A DNA stretch of 64,000 nucleotides, taken from NCBI GenBank assembly GCA_963817885.1, contig CAWFQE010000013.1, forward strand, positions 1 through 64,000. Direction: 5' to 3'. The translations under genes were made by a program, and so were the position numbers. Below are positions 46,099 through 55,440 of this stretch, piece after piece. This DNA is from CAVOHU01 sp963817885 (lineage in GTDB: Bacteria > Acidobacteriota > Vicinamibacteria > Vicinamibacterales > JAKQTR01). Each line of letters starts with the position of its first letter. Within the stretch, counting starts at the first letter, position 1. The notes beneath the pieces are model-generated. The model worked only from the letters and a program-made list of their open reading frames with translations. It was not told the DNA's origin and did no database searches.

Positions 46099-46534
46099 CC
46101 GCCTCGTCTTCGTCGTCCTCGTCGCTTCTGGCCGTCTTGCCGCCGAACCGACGGACCAGCTCGGTGTCCAGCCTGTCCGCCGTGCTGGCGAATCGCAGCA
46201 GGATGTCCTTGAACTGGCGCTCGTCGAGCGTGTCGGCCGGCACCTCCCAGACCGCCACGATCAGATCATCGAGCCTGAAGAGACGAACGCCCAGCTCGGA
46301 TCCGTTGAGCGAGTTGAGCGACTCGAGCAGCCGCGCCTTCTTCTTGACGCCCGCAACGAGCACCGCGGACAACTGGAGCAGCGGAAACGGGCTGTCCAAC
46401 AGGCGGAGTGTGACCTCGGCGCTGCCCTGCGGGAAACTGTATTCCCCGTTGGCGTCCGGCTGGACTCTCGCCACGCCGAGTTGGGCGGCCAGGTTCCTCT
46501 CGATGAACGGCCTGAGCACATCAATGCGCGACAT
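46088..46534 (-). CDS. YbjN/type III secretion chaperone-like protein
   Basis: This 148-residue protein has pattern VTLRLLDSPFPLLQLSAVLV, KKARLLESLNSLNGSELGVR and LDDLIVAVWEVPADTLDERQ, typical of the YbjN/CesT-like chaperone fold. The acidic tail (SDEDDEDEAVDA) is disordered. ATG 46534 is preferred to 46552. It overlaps the downstream HtrA-like gene by 11 nt, so a chaperone, adaptor or substrate role for the protease is plausible. A perfect GAAC-N4-GTTC palindrome lies about 100 bp upstream. Confidence 0.62.
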   Translation of the reverse strand: MSRIDVLRPFIERNLAAQLGVARVQPDANGEYSFPQGSAEVTLRLLDSPFPLLQLSAVLVAGVKKKARLLESLNSLNGSELGVRLFRLDDLIVAVWEVPADTLDERQFKDILLRFASTADRLDTELVRRFGGKTARSDEDDEDEAVDA

Positions 46535-46630
46535 CCCGCCTCCCTCCACCATTCCCGCCGGCGCCGGCCAGATGGGCCTCGCTTCTTCCTATCAGAACAC
46601 TATTCTGCGGGCCCGTGCCGAATCCTGATG

Positions 46631-46648
46631 CGTGAACATATGTTCACG
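46631..46648. promoter_or_regulatory. 18-bp perfect palindrome resembling a Gram-positive-type LexA box
   Basis: CGTGAACATATGTTCACG. The core GAAC-ATAT-GTTC fits the GAAC-RNRY-GTTC pattern of the Bacillus-type SOS box. It lies upstream of the YbjN-HtrA operon on the minus strand and downstream of the ankyrin gene. The 46660-46820 interval otherwise has only a weak minus-strand frame ending GLVNVFIGDHSQANA at about 46673. Confidence 0.45.
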
Positions 46649-46821
46649 TTTAGAACTTCAATTTCAGGCGTTCGCCTGCGAGTGATCACCGATGAAGACG
46701 TTCACGAGGCCGTTCTTGTCGCCGTAGGTGTCGCACAACCGCGCCCAGAGCCCTGGCTCCCTGCTCACGTCGAATCCACCCTCGTCTCGTCGCGAAGATC
46801 CGCTCGATCGGCCCGACCCGC

Positions 46822-47478
46822 TCACCCTCCGATCGACACCAGCCAGTCGGCGATCTCGTGGAAACCCTTCTCGACAGCGATCTGGCGCGGCGTCTTGCCG
46901 TCGTCGGTTTGAGACGCTGGTTGCGCGCCTTTGTCGACCAGCGCCCGGACCACGGCCAGGTTGCCCGTCCCCGCCGCCGCGTGCAGTGGGGTGAACCCCG
47001 GGCCGTAGCGATGGTTCACCCGGGCGCCGTGCTCGAGCAGCAGTTCGAGCACCGGCAGGTCGGCGCGCGTGGCCGCCGCGGTGAGCGCCGTGTAACCCGT
47101 CGCGTTTCGCGAGGCCCCGTTCACATCCGCGCCGTGCTCGAGGAGCAGTTGAACGATCTCGCGGTGCCCGAAGAACGCGGCCAGCCCGAGCGGAGTGAAT
47201 CCGTCTGGGGCATACGTGTTGACCAGCGCACGATCGCGGGCAAGCAGCTCACGCACCCGTGCGGTCCGCCCGCAGGCGGACGCTTCGAAGATATCGAGCG
47301 GTGTGCCCGTCGCCTCGAGCAGATCGGCAATCTCGCGGCGGCCGTAGTAGCGCGCGAGCAGGATCGCCGACACCCCGTCTGCATTCCTGGCCGCGGCGCG
47401 TTGCGGCTCGCTGCCAATCACACGCTTCACCAGATCGAGGTCGCCCGCCTGAATGGCGTCGAAGATGTTGTCGCTCAT
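46822..47478 (-). CDS. ankyrin-repeat protein
   Basis: This 218-residue protein consists of about six ankyrin repeats, for example DGFTPLGLAAFFGHREIVQL-LLEHGADVN, TGYTALTAAATRADLPVLEL and GFTPLHAAAGTGNLAVVRAL. It has no other domain and no signal peptide, so it is probably a cytoplasmic protein-binding module. GGAG seven bases before ATG 47478 supports the start. It is downstream of, and may be co-transcribed with, the ABC transporter genes. Confidence 0.88.
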   Translation of the reverse strand: MSDNIFDAIQAGDLDLVKRVIGSEPQRAAARNADGVSAILLARYYGRREIADLLEATGTPLDIFEASACGRTARVRELLARDRALVNTYAPDGFTPLGLAAFFGHREIVQLLLEHGADVNGASRNATGYTALTAAATRADLPVLELLLEHGARVNHRYGPGFTPLHAAAGTGNLAVVRALVDKGAQPASQTDDGKTPRQIAVEKGFHEIADWLVSIGG

Positions 47479-47553
47479 CGTGCATCTCCATGAGGCTCGG
47501 GAGATCCGCCACGCGGTCACGCCAGGAGCGTCCGATTCGCCTGCTCGCGGCGG

Positions 47554-48291
47554 TCAATCCAGGATCAACCGGGATCGACGGAAACGCATCAGCGCCGCGG
47601 CCACGAATACGACGTCCAGCGCGAGCAGAATGCCCCCGATCGCGGCGCTGAGGCCGAACACGCCGACCTTCGTCACCCATTTGAGCATCCCGATTCGCCA
47701 CGTCTCGGGCAGCGCCTGGATTCCGAACACGGGAACGAAGATCAGCAGCATGATGGCGACATTCAGCGTCTGGGCCGCCTGACGCACCGTTGGCGCCCGC
47801 AGCGACACCAGCACGCCGACCGAGCCGGCCAGCGCGGCACCCAGCATCGCCAGCACCGGAGATGCCACGACGAGATGCCACGAGAACAAGATCGGGCCGC
47901 CCGCGCCTGCGCTCAGGTTCACGGTGATGAGGCTCAGGGCGAGCATCACCATCACAAGGCCCCATCCGTAGCCGACCGAGGCGGCCAGCTTCCCGATGAG
48001 CACCGCGCGGTCCGGCAGCCGGCTGGCCAGAAGCGTCTCGAGCGTGTGGCGCTCGCGCTCGCCCGCGAATGAATCCGCCACGGCCCCGGCCACGAGCATC
48101 AGCGGCAGCCACGCCCAGTAGAACAGCGTGGACGGCGTCTCGACCCAGTCGCGCCCGGACTGGTACGGGAGGAAGATCCCGAACACCACGAGGAGCACCA
48201 CCAGGCTCAGCCGTCCGCTTCGCAGCGTCCCGCCAGGCCACATCAGTTCCTTCAGCTCCTTCCAGACAACGGTGGCGATGTCGCGGATCAT
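47554..48291 (-). CDS. ABC-2 type transporter permease
   Basis: This 245-residue protein has six hydrophobic helices (LSLVVLLVVFGIFLPYQSG, FYWAWLPLMLVAGAVADSFA, YGWGLVMVMLALSLITVNL and so on) and the conserved FAGERERHTLETLLASRLPD segment of NatB-like ABC-2 permeases. It forms an exporter with the ATPase encoded immediately upstream; the two genes overlap by 4 nt (ATGA). The substrate is unknown; sodium, lipid or drug export are all known for the group. Confidence 0.87.
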   Translation of the reverse strand: MIRDIATVVWKELKELMWPGGTLRSGRLSLVVLLVVFGIFLPYQSGRDWVETPSTLFYWAWLPLMLVAGAVADSFAGERERHTLETLLASRLPDRAVLIGKLAASVGYGWGLVMVMLALSLITVNLSAGAGGPILFSWHLVVASPVLAMLGAALAGSVGVLVSLRAPTVRQAAQTLNVAIMLLIFVPVFGIQALPETWRIGMLKWVTKVGVFGLSAAIGGILLALDVVFVAAALMRFRRSRLILD

Positions 48292-49217
48292 CGCTCTTCC
48301 TCCATCAGCGTCAGGAAGACTTCCTCCAGGCTGCCGGTGTCCTTCCGGACCTCCTCGAGGGCCACCCCGCTCTGAACCAGGAGGCTGACCAGGGGCGCCG
48401 TGCTGCTCTCATCGGTCAGGTCCACGATCAGGTGGCCGTTGCGCAGCTCGGCGCCCGCCACCTCGCCCCTCGCGCGCAGTCGATCGACGATCTCGCAGGT
48501 GAACCCGCGACCGGTGAACTCGGCCCTCGTGGCATGGCGGGCCTTGAGCTCGTCGGGGTGGCCGACCGCCAGAAGGCGGCCCTGCTTGATCACGGCGACG
48601 CGGTGGCACAGCCGTTCGGCTTCGCCGAGGTTGTGCGTCGTCAGGAACACGGTGACGCCTTCGCGCGCGACCAGCGACTCGAGGTCCTCACGCAGCGCCG
48701 CCGACGCGACCGGATCGAGGCCTGAGGTGGGCTCGTCGAGAAACAGCAGCGCGGGGCGGTGAAACAGCGCCCGGGCCACGGCGAGCTTCTGCTTCATTCC
48801 GCGGCTCCACTTCCCCACCATCTCGCGACGCCGCTCCCACAGCCCGAGCGGGCCGAGCAACTCCTTGATTCGCGCGCGCCGCGCCATCGCGTCGATGCCC
48901 CACACTCGCCCGTAGAACTGGAGGTTGTCCTCCGCGCTCAGCCGCTCGTAGAGGCCCGAGTGTTCGAGCAGGGCCCCGGCACGATTGCGGATGGCGTCGG
49001 AGGCGCTGCGGGTGTCGTGACCGAGAACGGTGGCCCGTCCGGACGTGGGCTCGAGCAGCCCCAGCAACAGCCGAATCGCGGTGGTCTTGCCCGCGCCGTT
49101 CGGACCGAGGAAGCCGAACACGATGCCGGCCGGGACCTCGAGGTCGATGGCATCGACAGCCCGGGTCTTGTCAAAGACCCTCGTGAGCTGCTCGGTTCGG
49201 ATGACGGGTTCGGCCAT
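48288..49217 (-). CDS. ABC transporter ATP-binding protein (NatA/CcmA type)
   Basis: This 309-residue protein has Walker A in FGFLGPNGAGKTTAIRLLLG (about 35-50), a signature variant WSRGMKQKLAVARAL, Walker B LLFLDEPTSGLDP and the switch His in VFLTTHNLGEAERL. A C-terminal regulatory domain of about 90 residues (HLIVDLTDESSTAPLVSLLV) ends LEEVFLTLMEEE, as usual in DrrA-type proteins. It energises the permease encoded downstream. Confidence 0.9.
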   Translation of the reverse strand: MAEPVIRTEQLTRVFDKTRAVDAIDLEVPAGIVFGFLGPNGAGKTTAIRLLLGLLEPTSGRATVLGHDTRSASDAIRNRAGALLEHSGLYERLSAEDNLQFYGRVWGIDAMARRARIKELLGPLGLWERRREMVGKWSRGMKQKLAVARALFHRPALLFLDEPTSGLDPVASAALREDLESLVAREGVTVFLTTHNLGEAERLCHRVAVIKQGRLLAVGHPDELKARHATRAEFTGRGFTCEIVDRLRARGEVAGAELRNGHLIVDLTDESSTAPLVSLLVQSGVALEEVRKDTGSLEEVFLTLMEEER

Positions 49218-49404
49218 GCACCCCTCTGGAGGCCGCGTTCTGCCCCCGAATCGATTGATCATACATGGATTTGGCAGGCCACACCTCCCGCGGCCCGACA
49301 CCGGAACCCTCGTGTTTATGGGCTTGCGCATCCTGCGGCAGCCGCGATACCTTGGCTCGAAAACCGCGGTGCCAAGGGTTGGCAAGACCCCGGTCGGAGT
49401 GTGA

Positions 49405-52116
49405 ATGGCCTCCAAGATCGCCCCCGTCGTGGCTTCCCTGCTCGCGGTCCTGATTCGTCCGATCCTTCGCCTGCGCTACCGCCTCGAGGTGAAAGGCCTC
49501 GCAGAGGTCCGCCGGCGCGGGCGAACGGGGATCCTGTTCCTGCCGAATCACACGGCGCTGGCCGATCCTGTCATCCTCACGCTGCTGCTCTATCCGACCT
49601 TCCGTCTCAGGGCGCTGGCTGACGAATACCAGATCAATCGCAGCCTGCTCGGGCGCATCGCGCACCTGTTCGGCGTCCGCATCCTGCCGAGCCTGGAACG
49701 GCAGGGCGCCGGGGCCAAGGATGACATGCGCGCGGCGCTCGGCGAGACGATCGAAGGGCTGAAGGCGGGCGAGAACCTGCTGATGTACCCGGCCGGCCGG
49801 CTCAAGCGCCAGACGCGGGAAGAGATTGGCAGCGCCAGCGGCGTCGAGACCATCGTCAAGAGCGTGCCGACGGTCCGCGTCGTGCTGGTCCGCCACAACG
49901 GGCTGTGGGGCAGCAGCTTCAGCCTGGGACACTCGGGCCGGATGCCGTCGATCGGAAGCGCGTTGAAGAACGGCATCAAGGCGCTGCTCCTCAACGGCAT
50001 CTTCTTCATGCCGAAACGGCGCGTCGTCATCGAGTTCGTGGAGCCGGATGACTTTCCGCGAACCGCGCCCCGGCGCGAGATCAACGGGTACCTCGAATCG
50101 TTCTACAACACCAATCCCTCGCCCAACACGCTGGTGCCGTACCGATTCTGGGAAGGCAGCGCGCCGCGCGTGGTCCCCGACCCGGTCTTCAGGGTCGCTG
50201 ACGCCGACTGGTCGACGATTCCCGAGGCCACGCGACAGCTGGTGATCGACCACATCAGGGAACAGAGCGGCGCCGCCGAAATCACGCTCGATCACCAGTT
50301 GACGCGCGATCTCGGATTCGACAGCCTCGCGTCGGCCGAGCTGGTCACCTGGGTCGAACAGGAGTTCGGCTTCTCGGTCGGAACACCTGAGAGCCTCAGC
50401 ACGGTCGCCGACGTCGTCCAGGCTGCCGCCGGTCGGGGCGTGTCCGCCCTTCAGACCGATCTCAAGCCCGTCCCTTCCGCATGGTTCTCACTGGAAGGCA
50501 GTACGACGCGGCTTTCGGTCCCCTCATCCGACACGATTACCGGGGCGTTCCTGAGGCAGGCGGAACGCGACCCGGCGAGGACGCTGCTGTCGGATCAGAC
50601 CGGCGGTATCCGGACGAACCGGAACATCATCACGGGCCTGTTGCTGCTGAAGCCGATCTTCGAAACGCTGGATGGCGAGTACCTCGGAATCATGCTGCCG
50701 CCTTCGGGCGGCGCGGCCGTGCTGTACCTTGCCGCGCTCTTCGCCGGCAAAACGCCGGTCATGGTGAACTGGACCACGGGCGCACGCAACGTGAGGCACT
50801 CGCTCGACCTGCTTGGAGTCCGGCACATCGTCACGGCTGGAGCCTTGGTGGGACGGCTCGAATCGATGGGCGTCGACCTGGGCGAGCTGCGCGATCGCTT
50901 TCTGCTGGTCGAGAGCCTGGTGCCTCGGATTGGCACGATGCGAAAGCTCGCCGCACTGGTCCGGAGCTACCTCAGCTGGAAAGAACTCGAACGGGTCCAG
51001 CCCCGCGAGACCGCGGTGGTTCTGTTCACGAGCGGATCCGAGAGCCTGCCGAAGGCGGTGCCGCTCACGCACGCCAACATCCTGACCAACGTCCGCGACG
51101 TGCTGAACGTCGTCCACTTGTCGGAATCGGATGCGCTGCTCGGCTTTCTGCCGCCGTTCCATTCGTTCGGGCTGACCATAACCCTGGTCCTTCCCTGCGT
51201 CGCCGGGCTTCGGGTCGTGTACCACACGAATCCGACGGAGGCCGCCGTCCTGGCGCGACTCATGGAAGCCTACCGTGCGACGGTGCTGGTCGCCACGCCC
51301 ACGTTCCTTGCTGGAATCGTGCGTGTCGCCGAAGACCGGCAGCTTGCCTCGCTGCGCCTGGCCGTGACCGGAGCCGAAAAGTGTCCCGAGCAGCTGTTCG
51401 ACACGCTGCGGGAGCGTTGTCCGAACGCCACCGTGCTCGAGGGATACGGCATCACGGAGTGCTCCCCGGTCGTGTCGGCCAACACCGTCGGGGCCGTCTT
51501 TCGCGGCAGCATCGGTCGCCTGCTCCCGAGCGTGACTGGCGTGGTGGTCGGCCTGGAATCGAATCAGCGGGTCGCACCAGGCGACACGGGGATGCTCCTG
51601 GTCCGCGGACCGAGCATCTTCCCGGGCTACCTGCAGTTCGACGGCGAACCGCCGTTCCTCTCCTTCGAAGGCACGCAGTGGTACCGGACTGGTGACCTGG
51701 TCACGACCACGTCGGACGGGGTGCTGTATTTCAAAGGCCGGCTGAAGCGATTCATCAAGCTCGGCGGAGAGATGATCTCGCTGCCGGCCATCGAGGCGGA
51801 GCTGCTCCGGCATTTCCGTGAAGCCGAAGATGGACCGGTCATCGCGGTCGAGGCCATCGGCAGCGCGGAGAGCCCCGACGTTGTGCTCTTCACACGGGAG
51901 CCGGCCGATCGTGCGACGGTCAACGGCTGGTTGCGCGACGCAGGATTGAGCGCGCTGCACAACATCCGGCAGGTGTTCGAGGTCGATCAGATACCTGTGC
52001 TCGGCACGGGGAAGACTGACTATCGTGCCCTCAAGGCCTCGCACGAACAGCGTCTTCGCGACCGGGCGGCTTCACAACCTCCCATCGTTCCTGAGAAGTC
52101 CCCAACGCCGCGGTAG
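49405..52116 (+). CDS. trifunctional acyltransferase / acyl carrier / AMP-ligase (Aas-like)
   Basis: This 903-residue protein has three parts. A PlsC-type acyltransferase (1-230) carries HX4D at His49-Asp54 (NHTALAD). A built-in acyl-carrier domain (about 275-350) has the phosphopantetheine Ser in LGFDSLASAEL (about 310). An acyl-ACP/CoA synthetase (about 375-880) has VVLFTSGSESLPKAVPLTHA, EGYGITECSPV, YRTGDL and KLGGEMISLPAIE. It resembles Aas, which re-acylates 2-acyl lysophospholipids, but with an extra internal carrier domain. It probably acts at the inner membrane in phospholipid repair. Confidence 0.88.
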   Translation: MASKIAPVVASLLAVLIRPILRLRYRLEVKGLAEVRRRGRTGILFLPNHTALADPVILTLLLYPTFRLRALADEYQINRSLLGRIAHLFGVRILPSLERQGAGAKDDMRAALGETIEGLKAGENLLMYPAGRLKRQTREEIGSASGVETIVKSVPTVRVVLVRHNGLWGSSFSLGHSGRMPSIGSALKNGIKALLLNGIFFMPKRRVVIEFVEPDDFPRTAPRREINGYLESFYNTNPSPNTLVPYRFWEGSAPRVVPDPVFRVADADWSTIPEATRQLVIDHIREQSGAAEITLDHQLTRDLGFDSLASAELVTWVEQEFGFSVGTPESLSTVADVVQAAAGRGVSALQTDLKPVPSAWFSLEGSTTRLSVPSSDTITGAFLRQAERDPARTLLSDQTGGIRTNRNIITGLLLLKPIFETLDGEYLGIMLPPSGGAAVLYLAALFAGKTPVMVNWTTGARNVRHSLDLLGVRHIVTAGALVGRLESMGVDLGELRDRFLLVESLVPRIGTMRKLAALVRSYLSWKELERVQPRETAVVLFTSGSESLPKAVPLTHANILTNVRDVLNVVHLSESDALLGFLPPFHSFGLTITLVLPCVAGLRVVYHTNPTEAAVLARLMEAYRATVLVATPTFLAGIVRVAEDRQLASLRLAVTGAEKCPEQLFDTLRERCPNATVLEGYGITECSPVVSANTVGAVFRGSIGRLLPSVTGVVVGLESNQRVAPGDTGMLLVRGPSIFPGYLQFDGEPPFLSFEGTQWYRTGDLVTTTSDGVLYFKGRLKRFIKLGGEMISLPAIEAELLRHFREAEDGPVIAVEAIGSAESPDVVLFTREPADRATVNGWLRDAGLSALHNIRQVFEVDQIPVLGTGKTDYRALKASHEQRLRDRAASQPPIVPEKSPTPR

Positions 52117-52234
52117 AGAGGAAGCCGGCCTCGGGCAGCAGGATGAACTCCGCAGGGGCCGGCATGAGGCGCAGGGCCGGCACGGTCGTTCGGGTGGCGA
52201 GGTGCGCCACCATCGCTCCCGGCACGGGCACCGC

Positions 52235-53104
52235 TCAGCGAGGAAGCGTCAGGGCGTTCAAGAGGTACCCGGTGACCACGGCGGCGATCAGGGTCAGGCC
52301 GAGGACCCGGAGACCGGTGCGCCAGTCGCCGTCCTTGATGAGGACGATCGGGCCGAATCCGGCGCCGACGCACAGCCCGGCAATCGCGGCGCCCGTAGAA
52401 AGCCCACCGGCCATGAACGCCTGGACAATCGCGACCGACACCGCGCAGTTCGGGATCAGGCCGAAGAGGGCGACGGGGAGGATTTGCAGGTTCGGATGGC
52501 CTTGCCAGGCATGCAGGGACTGTTCGACGGCCGTCATCTTCAGGATCAGGCCGAGCAGCACGGTCACCGAGAAGACGATGGCGAAGATGTGCAGCGTGTG
52601 GCGAATGCCGTGGACGATGATCGACTTCCACCGTACCGGCGCCATGTGGATTGCACTCTCGGGAGCGAGCCGCGCCGCGTCGCTGACCCGGTCGTCGATT
52701 TCCGACGGCAGCGCCGCGTCGATCGCGTAGCCCCAGAGGAAGCCCGTGAGGGCCTTCACCAGCACCAGCGCGCCGACGATCGGCAGGCCGTCGCGACGCG
52801 CGAGCAACACGGGAATGGCCTCATCCGAGGTGGCAAGATAGGTCGCCACCAGGGTGCCGGTGGTCACCCGCCGAAGAAGGTAGAACGACGTCACCAGCAC
52901 GGACATGCCGCACTGCGGAATCAGTCCCAGCACGGTGCCGGCCAGCGGACCGTTGCGGCGCCCAATCCGGAGGCGCGCCACGACGTCGGATCCCCCGTGG
53001 TGCGAGAAGTACTCCAGTCCGGCGTACACGGGCAGCAGGATCGGTATCAGCGGCCACGAGTCGCGGAGACTCTCAACCGTCACGGTCCACAAGGGTCCGA
53101 GCAT
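52235..53104 (-). CDS. ArsP_2-type putative heavy-metal/manganese exporter
   Basis: This 289-residue membrane protein shows the internal duplication typical of the family. GLIPQCGMSVLVTSFYLLRR in the first half and GLIPNCAVSVAIVQAFMAGG in the second each carry a Cys in a GLIPxC motif, with LATSDEAIPVLLA between them. About eight to ten helices. It is annotated in related genomes as a putative manganese or arsenic-type efflux protein; the substrate is not established. A single gene on the minus strand. Confidence 0.8.
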   Translation of the reverse strand: MLGPLWTVTVESLRDSWPLIPILLPVYAGLEYFSHHGGSDVVARLRIGRRNGPLAGTVLGLIPQCGMSVLVTSFYLLRRVTTGTLVATYLATSDEAIPVLLARRDGLPIVGALVLVKALTGFLWGYAIDAALPSEIDDRVSDAARLAPESAIHMAPVRWKSIIVHGIRHTLHIFAIVFSVTVLLGLILKMTAVEQSLHAWQGHPNLQILPVALFGLIPNCAVSVAIVQAFMAGGLSTGAAIAGLCVGAGFGPIVLIKDGDWRTGLRVLGLTLIAAVVTGYLLNALTLPR

Positions 53105-53204
53105 CCCCGCAGTGTAACCCGACTTTGTGCCGGGTCCACCTCAACGGATCATTCGGCGGGCCATGCCGGCCGGGCGGGCGCCGCGATCGGCTGCCGGACC
53201 GCGA

Positions 53205-54519
53205 TCAGGCGTTCAACAGGATCGACGGGCCTGTCAGGGATCTGGCGCCGGGACCGGGGTGCGTGACGAGAAACCGCGCGCGCCCCTCGAGGGCGGGAAA
53301 CGCGACGTGGTAGGCCGACCGCCATGCCTCGCGAAACGGCTCGACGCGACGCTCGGGAACCAGCGCCCAGACGCTCCCGCCGAACCCCGCGCCGAAGGCG
53401 GACGCAGCCACCGCGCCGTGCTCCCGGGCCAGCCGCTGCAGGGCGATCGTTTCGGGCACCTGGTTTCCAAGCAGGCGCTCGGCTCCATCCTGCGATCGAT
53501 CAACCGCGCGTCCAAACGCCTCCAGGTCGCCGGCGACGAGCGCCGCACCGGCCATGGGAATCAGCTCCAGGCTTTCCTGCCGGAAGTGATCGAATCGATC
53601 GAGCAGCTCGCGCGACGAGAATTCCGAATCGGACCAGGCCATGATCGCCCTGCGAATCCGCTCCACGGCGCCGGGAGACGATGTGGCGGCTTGCTCGAGC
53701 GAACCGTCGTCTCGGCCCGAACACGCGCGCCAGCATCGGAGAATCGCGTCAACCGCACGTGACAGGCGGTTGTAAGTGTCGCGGGCATTGCCGGTCTTCT
53801 CGGCGACGACACCGCTCGAAGCCACGATCAGCGCGTGGCCGCCGGGAAACGTTATGGCGCGCTCGCGGCGCACGGGCCCGAAAGCGGTACTGCGCCAGCT
53901 CCCCGGCCCGGCAACAGAGAATCGCCGTGTGATCCTCGCTGCCGCCGAAGGTCCCGACGCCGCGGTCGCCTTCGAGGGTGCCGAAGCTTCGCCCGTTCTC
54001 GATGGTGGCCAGGTAGGCTCCCAGCTCCTCGAGGCTGTGGATCTCGTGTCGGAAGGCCGGGTCGCCGGCGAGATGATTCACCTCCGCCAGGGCCAGGAAC
54101 ACGGCGATCATGAGCGCGCTCGAGCTCGACAGTCCGGCTGAGGGCGGCAGGTCACTGATGAAGGCGATGTCCGCGCCTCGCCGCACCAAGGGGAAGTTGC
54201 GCGCCACTCGCCGCACAACGGTCATCGGGTAGTTGGCCCATCCGGATGCAGGAGGGGCGATGTCCGGATCCCAGTCACAGGAGAGCTCAGCGTCGTCTTC
54301 GACGTCGACGATGCTGACGCGCGAATCGTCACGGGGCGTGACGGCCACCGTGAAGCCCTGCTCGACCGCGCAGAGCAGGCTCCGGCCCCCGGCGTAGTCG
54401 GTGTGCTTTCCAAGCACTTCGATGCGGCCGGGCACGAAGAAGGCCGACAGATCGTGTGGCGCGCACGGGCCGAGCGCGCGGATCAGCCTGTCTAACGGGC
54501 TCGCCTGTCCCGGACTCAC
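53205..54519 (-). CDS. galactokinase-like GHMP-family sugar kinase, frame broken near 53886
   Basis: The GHMP signatures are PGRIEVLGKHTDYAGGRSLL near residue 30 (galactokinase sugar-binding motif), the ATP-binding loop PPSAGLSSSSALMIA near 125 and FGAGFGGSVWALV near the C terminus. The written frame leaves the family after CRAGELAQY. Removing one base in CGGTAC restores FGPVRRERAITFPGGHALIV and carries the protein to 53205, about 437 residues. It phosphorylates a sugar at C1, presumably to feed the nucleotidyltransferase encoded just upstream (4-nt overlap). Confidence 0.8.
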
Positions 54520-55346
54520 AAACGGACCTTGGCCGCGTCAAGGAAAGCGGCCACCGAGGCGATGTCCCCCCGGCTCGACAGGTCGAGCACGCCGGCGGCC
54601 ATCCTGATAACGTCGAACCGTATCCCCATCCAGTCCCGGGCGAGACGTACGGCCTCCGGCAGCTCCAGTTCGCCGCGCGGCGAGGGCGTCACGGCCCGGC
54701 ACGCGTCGAAGATGCGACGGTCGAATCGCCAGCAGTTCATGCTGACGTAGGCCTCCGGTCCAAACGCCGCGAGCTGGGCGGCGTCCGGTTTCTCGATGAT
54801 GTCGAGCAGGGACTCGTCCGCCCCGATCCGGACGATGGCGAACTGGAGAACCCGGTCGGAGGGAATATTGCCGTCTCGGACGAGCGCTTCGCGTTCGAAT
54901 GCGACGAGTCCGGGCCCGCCCAGCCCGGCGAGCCGGCGGTAGGTCTCCACAGGGTAGAAGTTGTCGGAGTTGAGAACGAGAAAGTCGTCGTCTCCGGCAA
55001 ACGCGGCCGCCGCAAGCACCGCATCCGCGGTGCCGCGCGGCTGCTCCTGGACGGCGAACTCGACGCGAAGCCGCTTCGGGACGGCGACCCGGCCGTAGTA
55101 GTCCCGCACCACCCCATGCTCGGGCCCGATGACCAGGCACACATTCGTCAGACCGGCGTCGGCCAGCGCGCTCAGCACGTAGTCCAGGAATGGACGCCCG
55201 ATTGGGATCATGGCCTTCAGGCCCGCGTCGGCGACCTGGGCCTGATCGGCGGCAACGGTGGCGGAGTCGTCCGGGCGCCGCATGCGCTTGCCGAGGCCGC
55301 GCGCGAGAATAACTGCTTTGGTCAGAGGAGGAGTGGTCACGCCCAA
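54516..55346 (-). CDS. sugar-1-phosphate nucleotidyltransferase
   Basis: This 276-residue protein has the N-terminal KAVILARGLGKRMR (variant of the GxGxR pyrophosphorylase signature), LKAMIPIGRPFLDYVLSALA, QEQPRGTADAVLAAA, FLVLNSDNFYP (metal-binding Asp) and IIEKPD. It forms an NDP-sugar from a sugar-1-phosphate. Its stop overlaps the start of the GHMP kinase gene, so kinase and nucleotidyltransferase act in one salvage route. The first residues could start at ATG 55346 or GTG 55340. Confidence 0.83.
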   Translation of the reverse strand: MGVTTPPLTKAVILARGLGKRMRRPDDSATVAADQAQVADAGLKAMIPIGRPFLDYVLSALADAGLTNVCLVIGPEHGVVRDYYGRVAVPKRLRVEFAVQEQPRGTADAVLAAAAFAGDDDFLVLNSDNFYPVETYRRLAGLGGPGLVAFEREALVRDGNIPSDRVLQFAIVRIGADESLLDIIEKPDAAQLAAFGPEAYVSMNCWRFDRRIFDACRAVTPSPRGELELPEAVRLARDWMGIRFDVIRMAAGVLDLSSRGDIASVAAFLDAAKVRL

Positions 55347-55440
55347 GAAGATATCACCGACCCGCGCGAATCCGGGCTGCGCACGCGTGCGATGCCGCGA
55401 GAGCGCTCCTCCGGCCTGAAGCGGCCGCCGGGGAGCCGAA

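Noticed and set aside
52031..52231. Small minus-strand frame between the Aas-like gene and the ArsP_2-type gene
   Set aside because: Mostly antisense to the Aas 3' end, with no ribosome site or recognised family.
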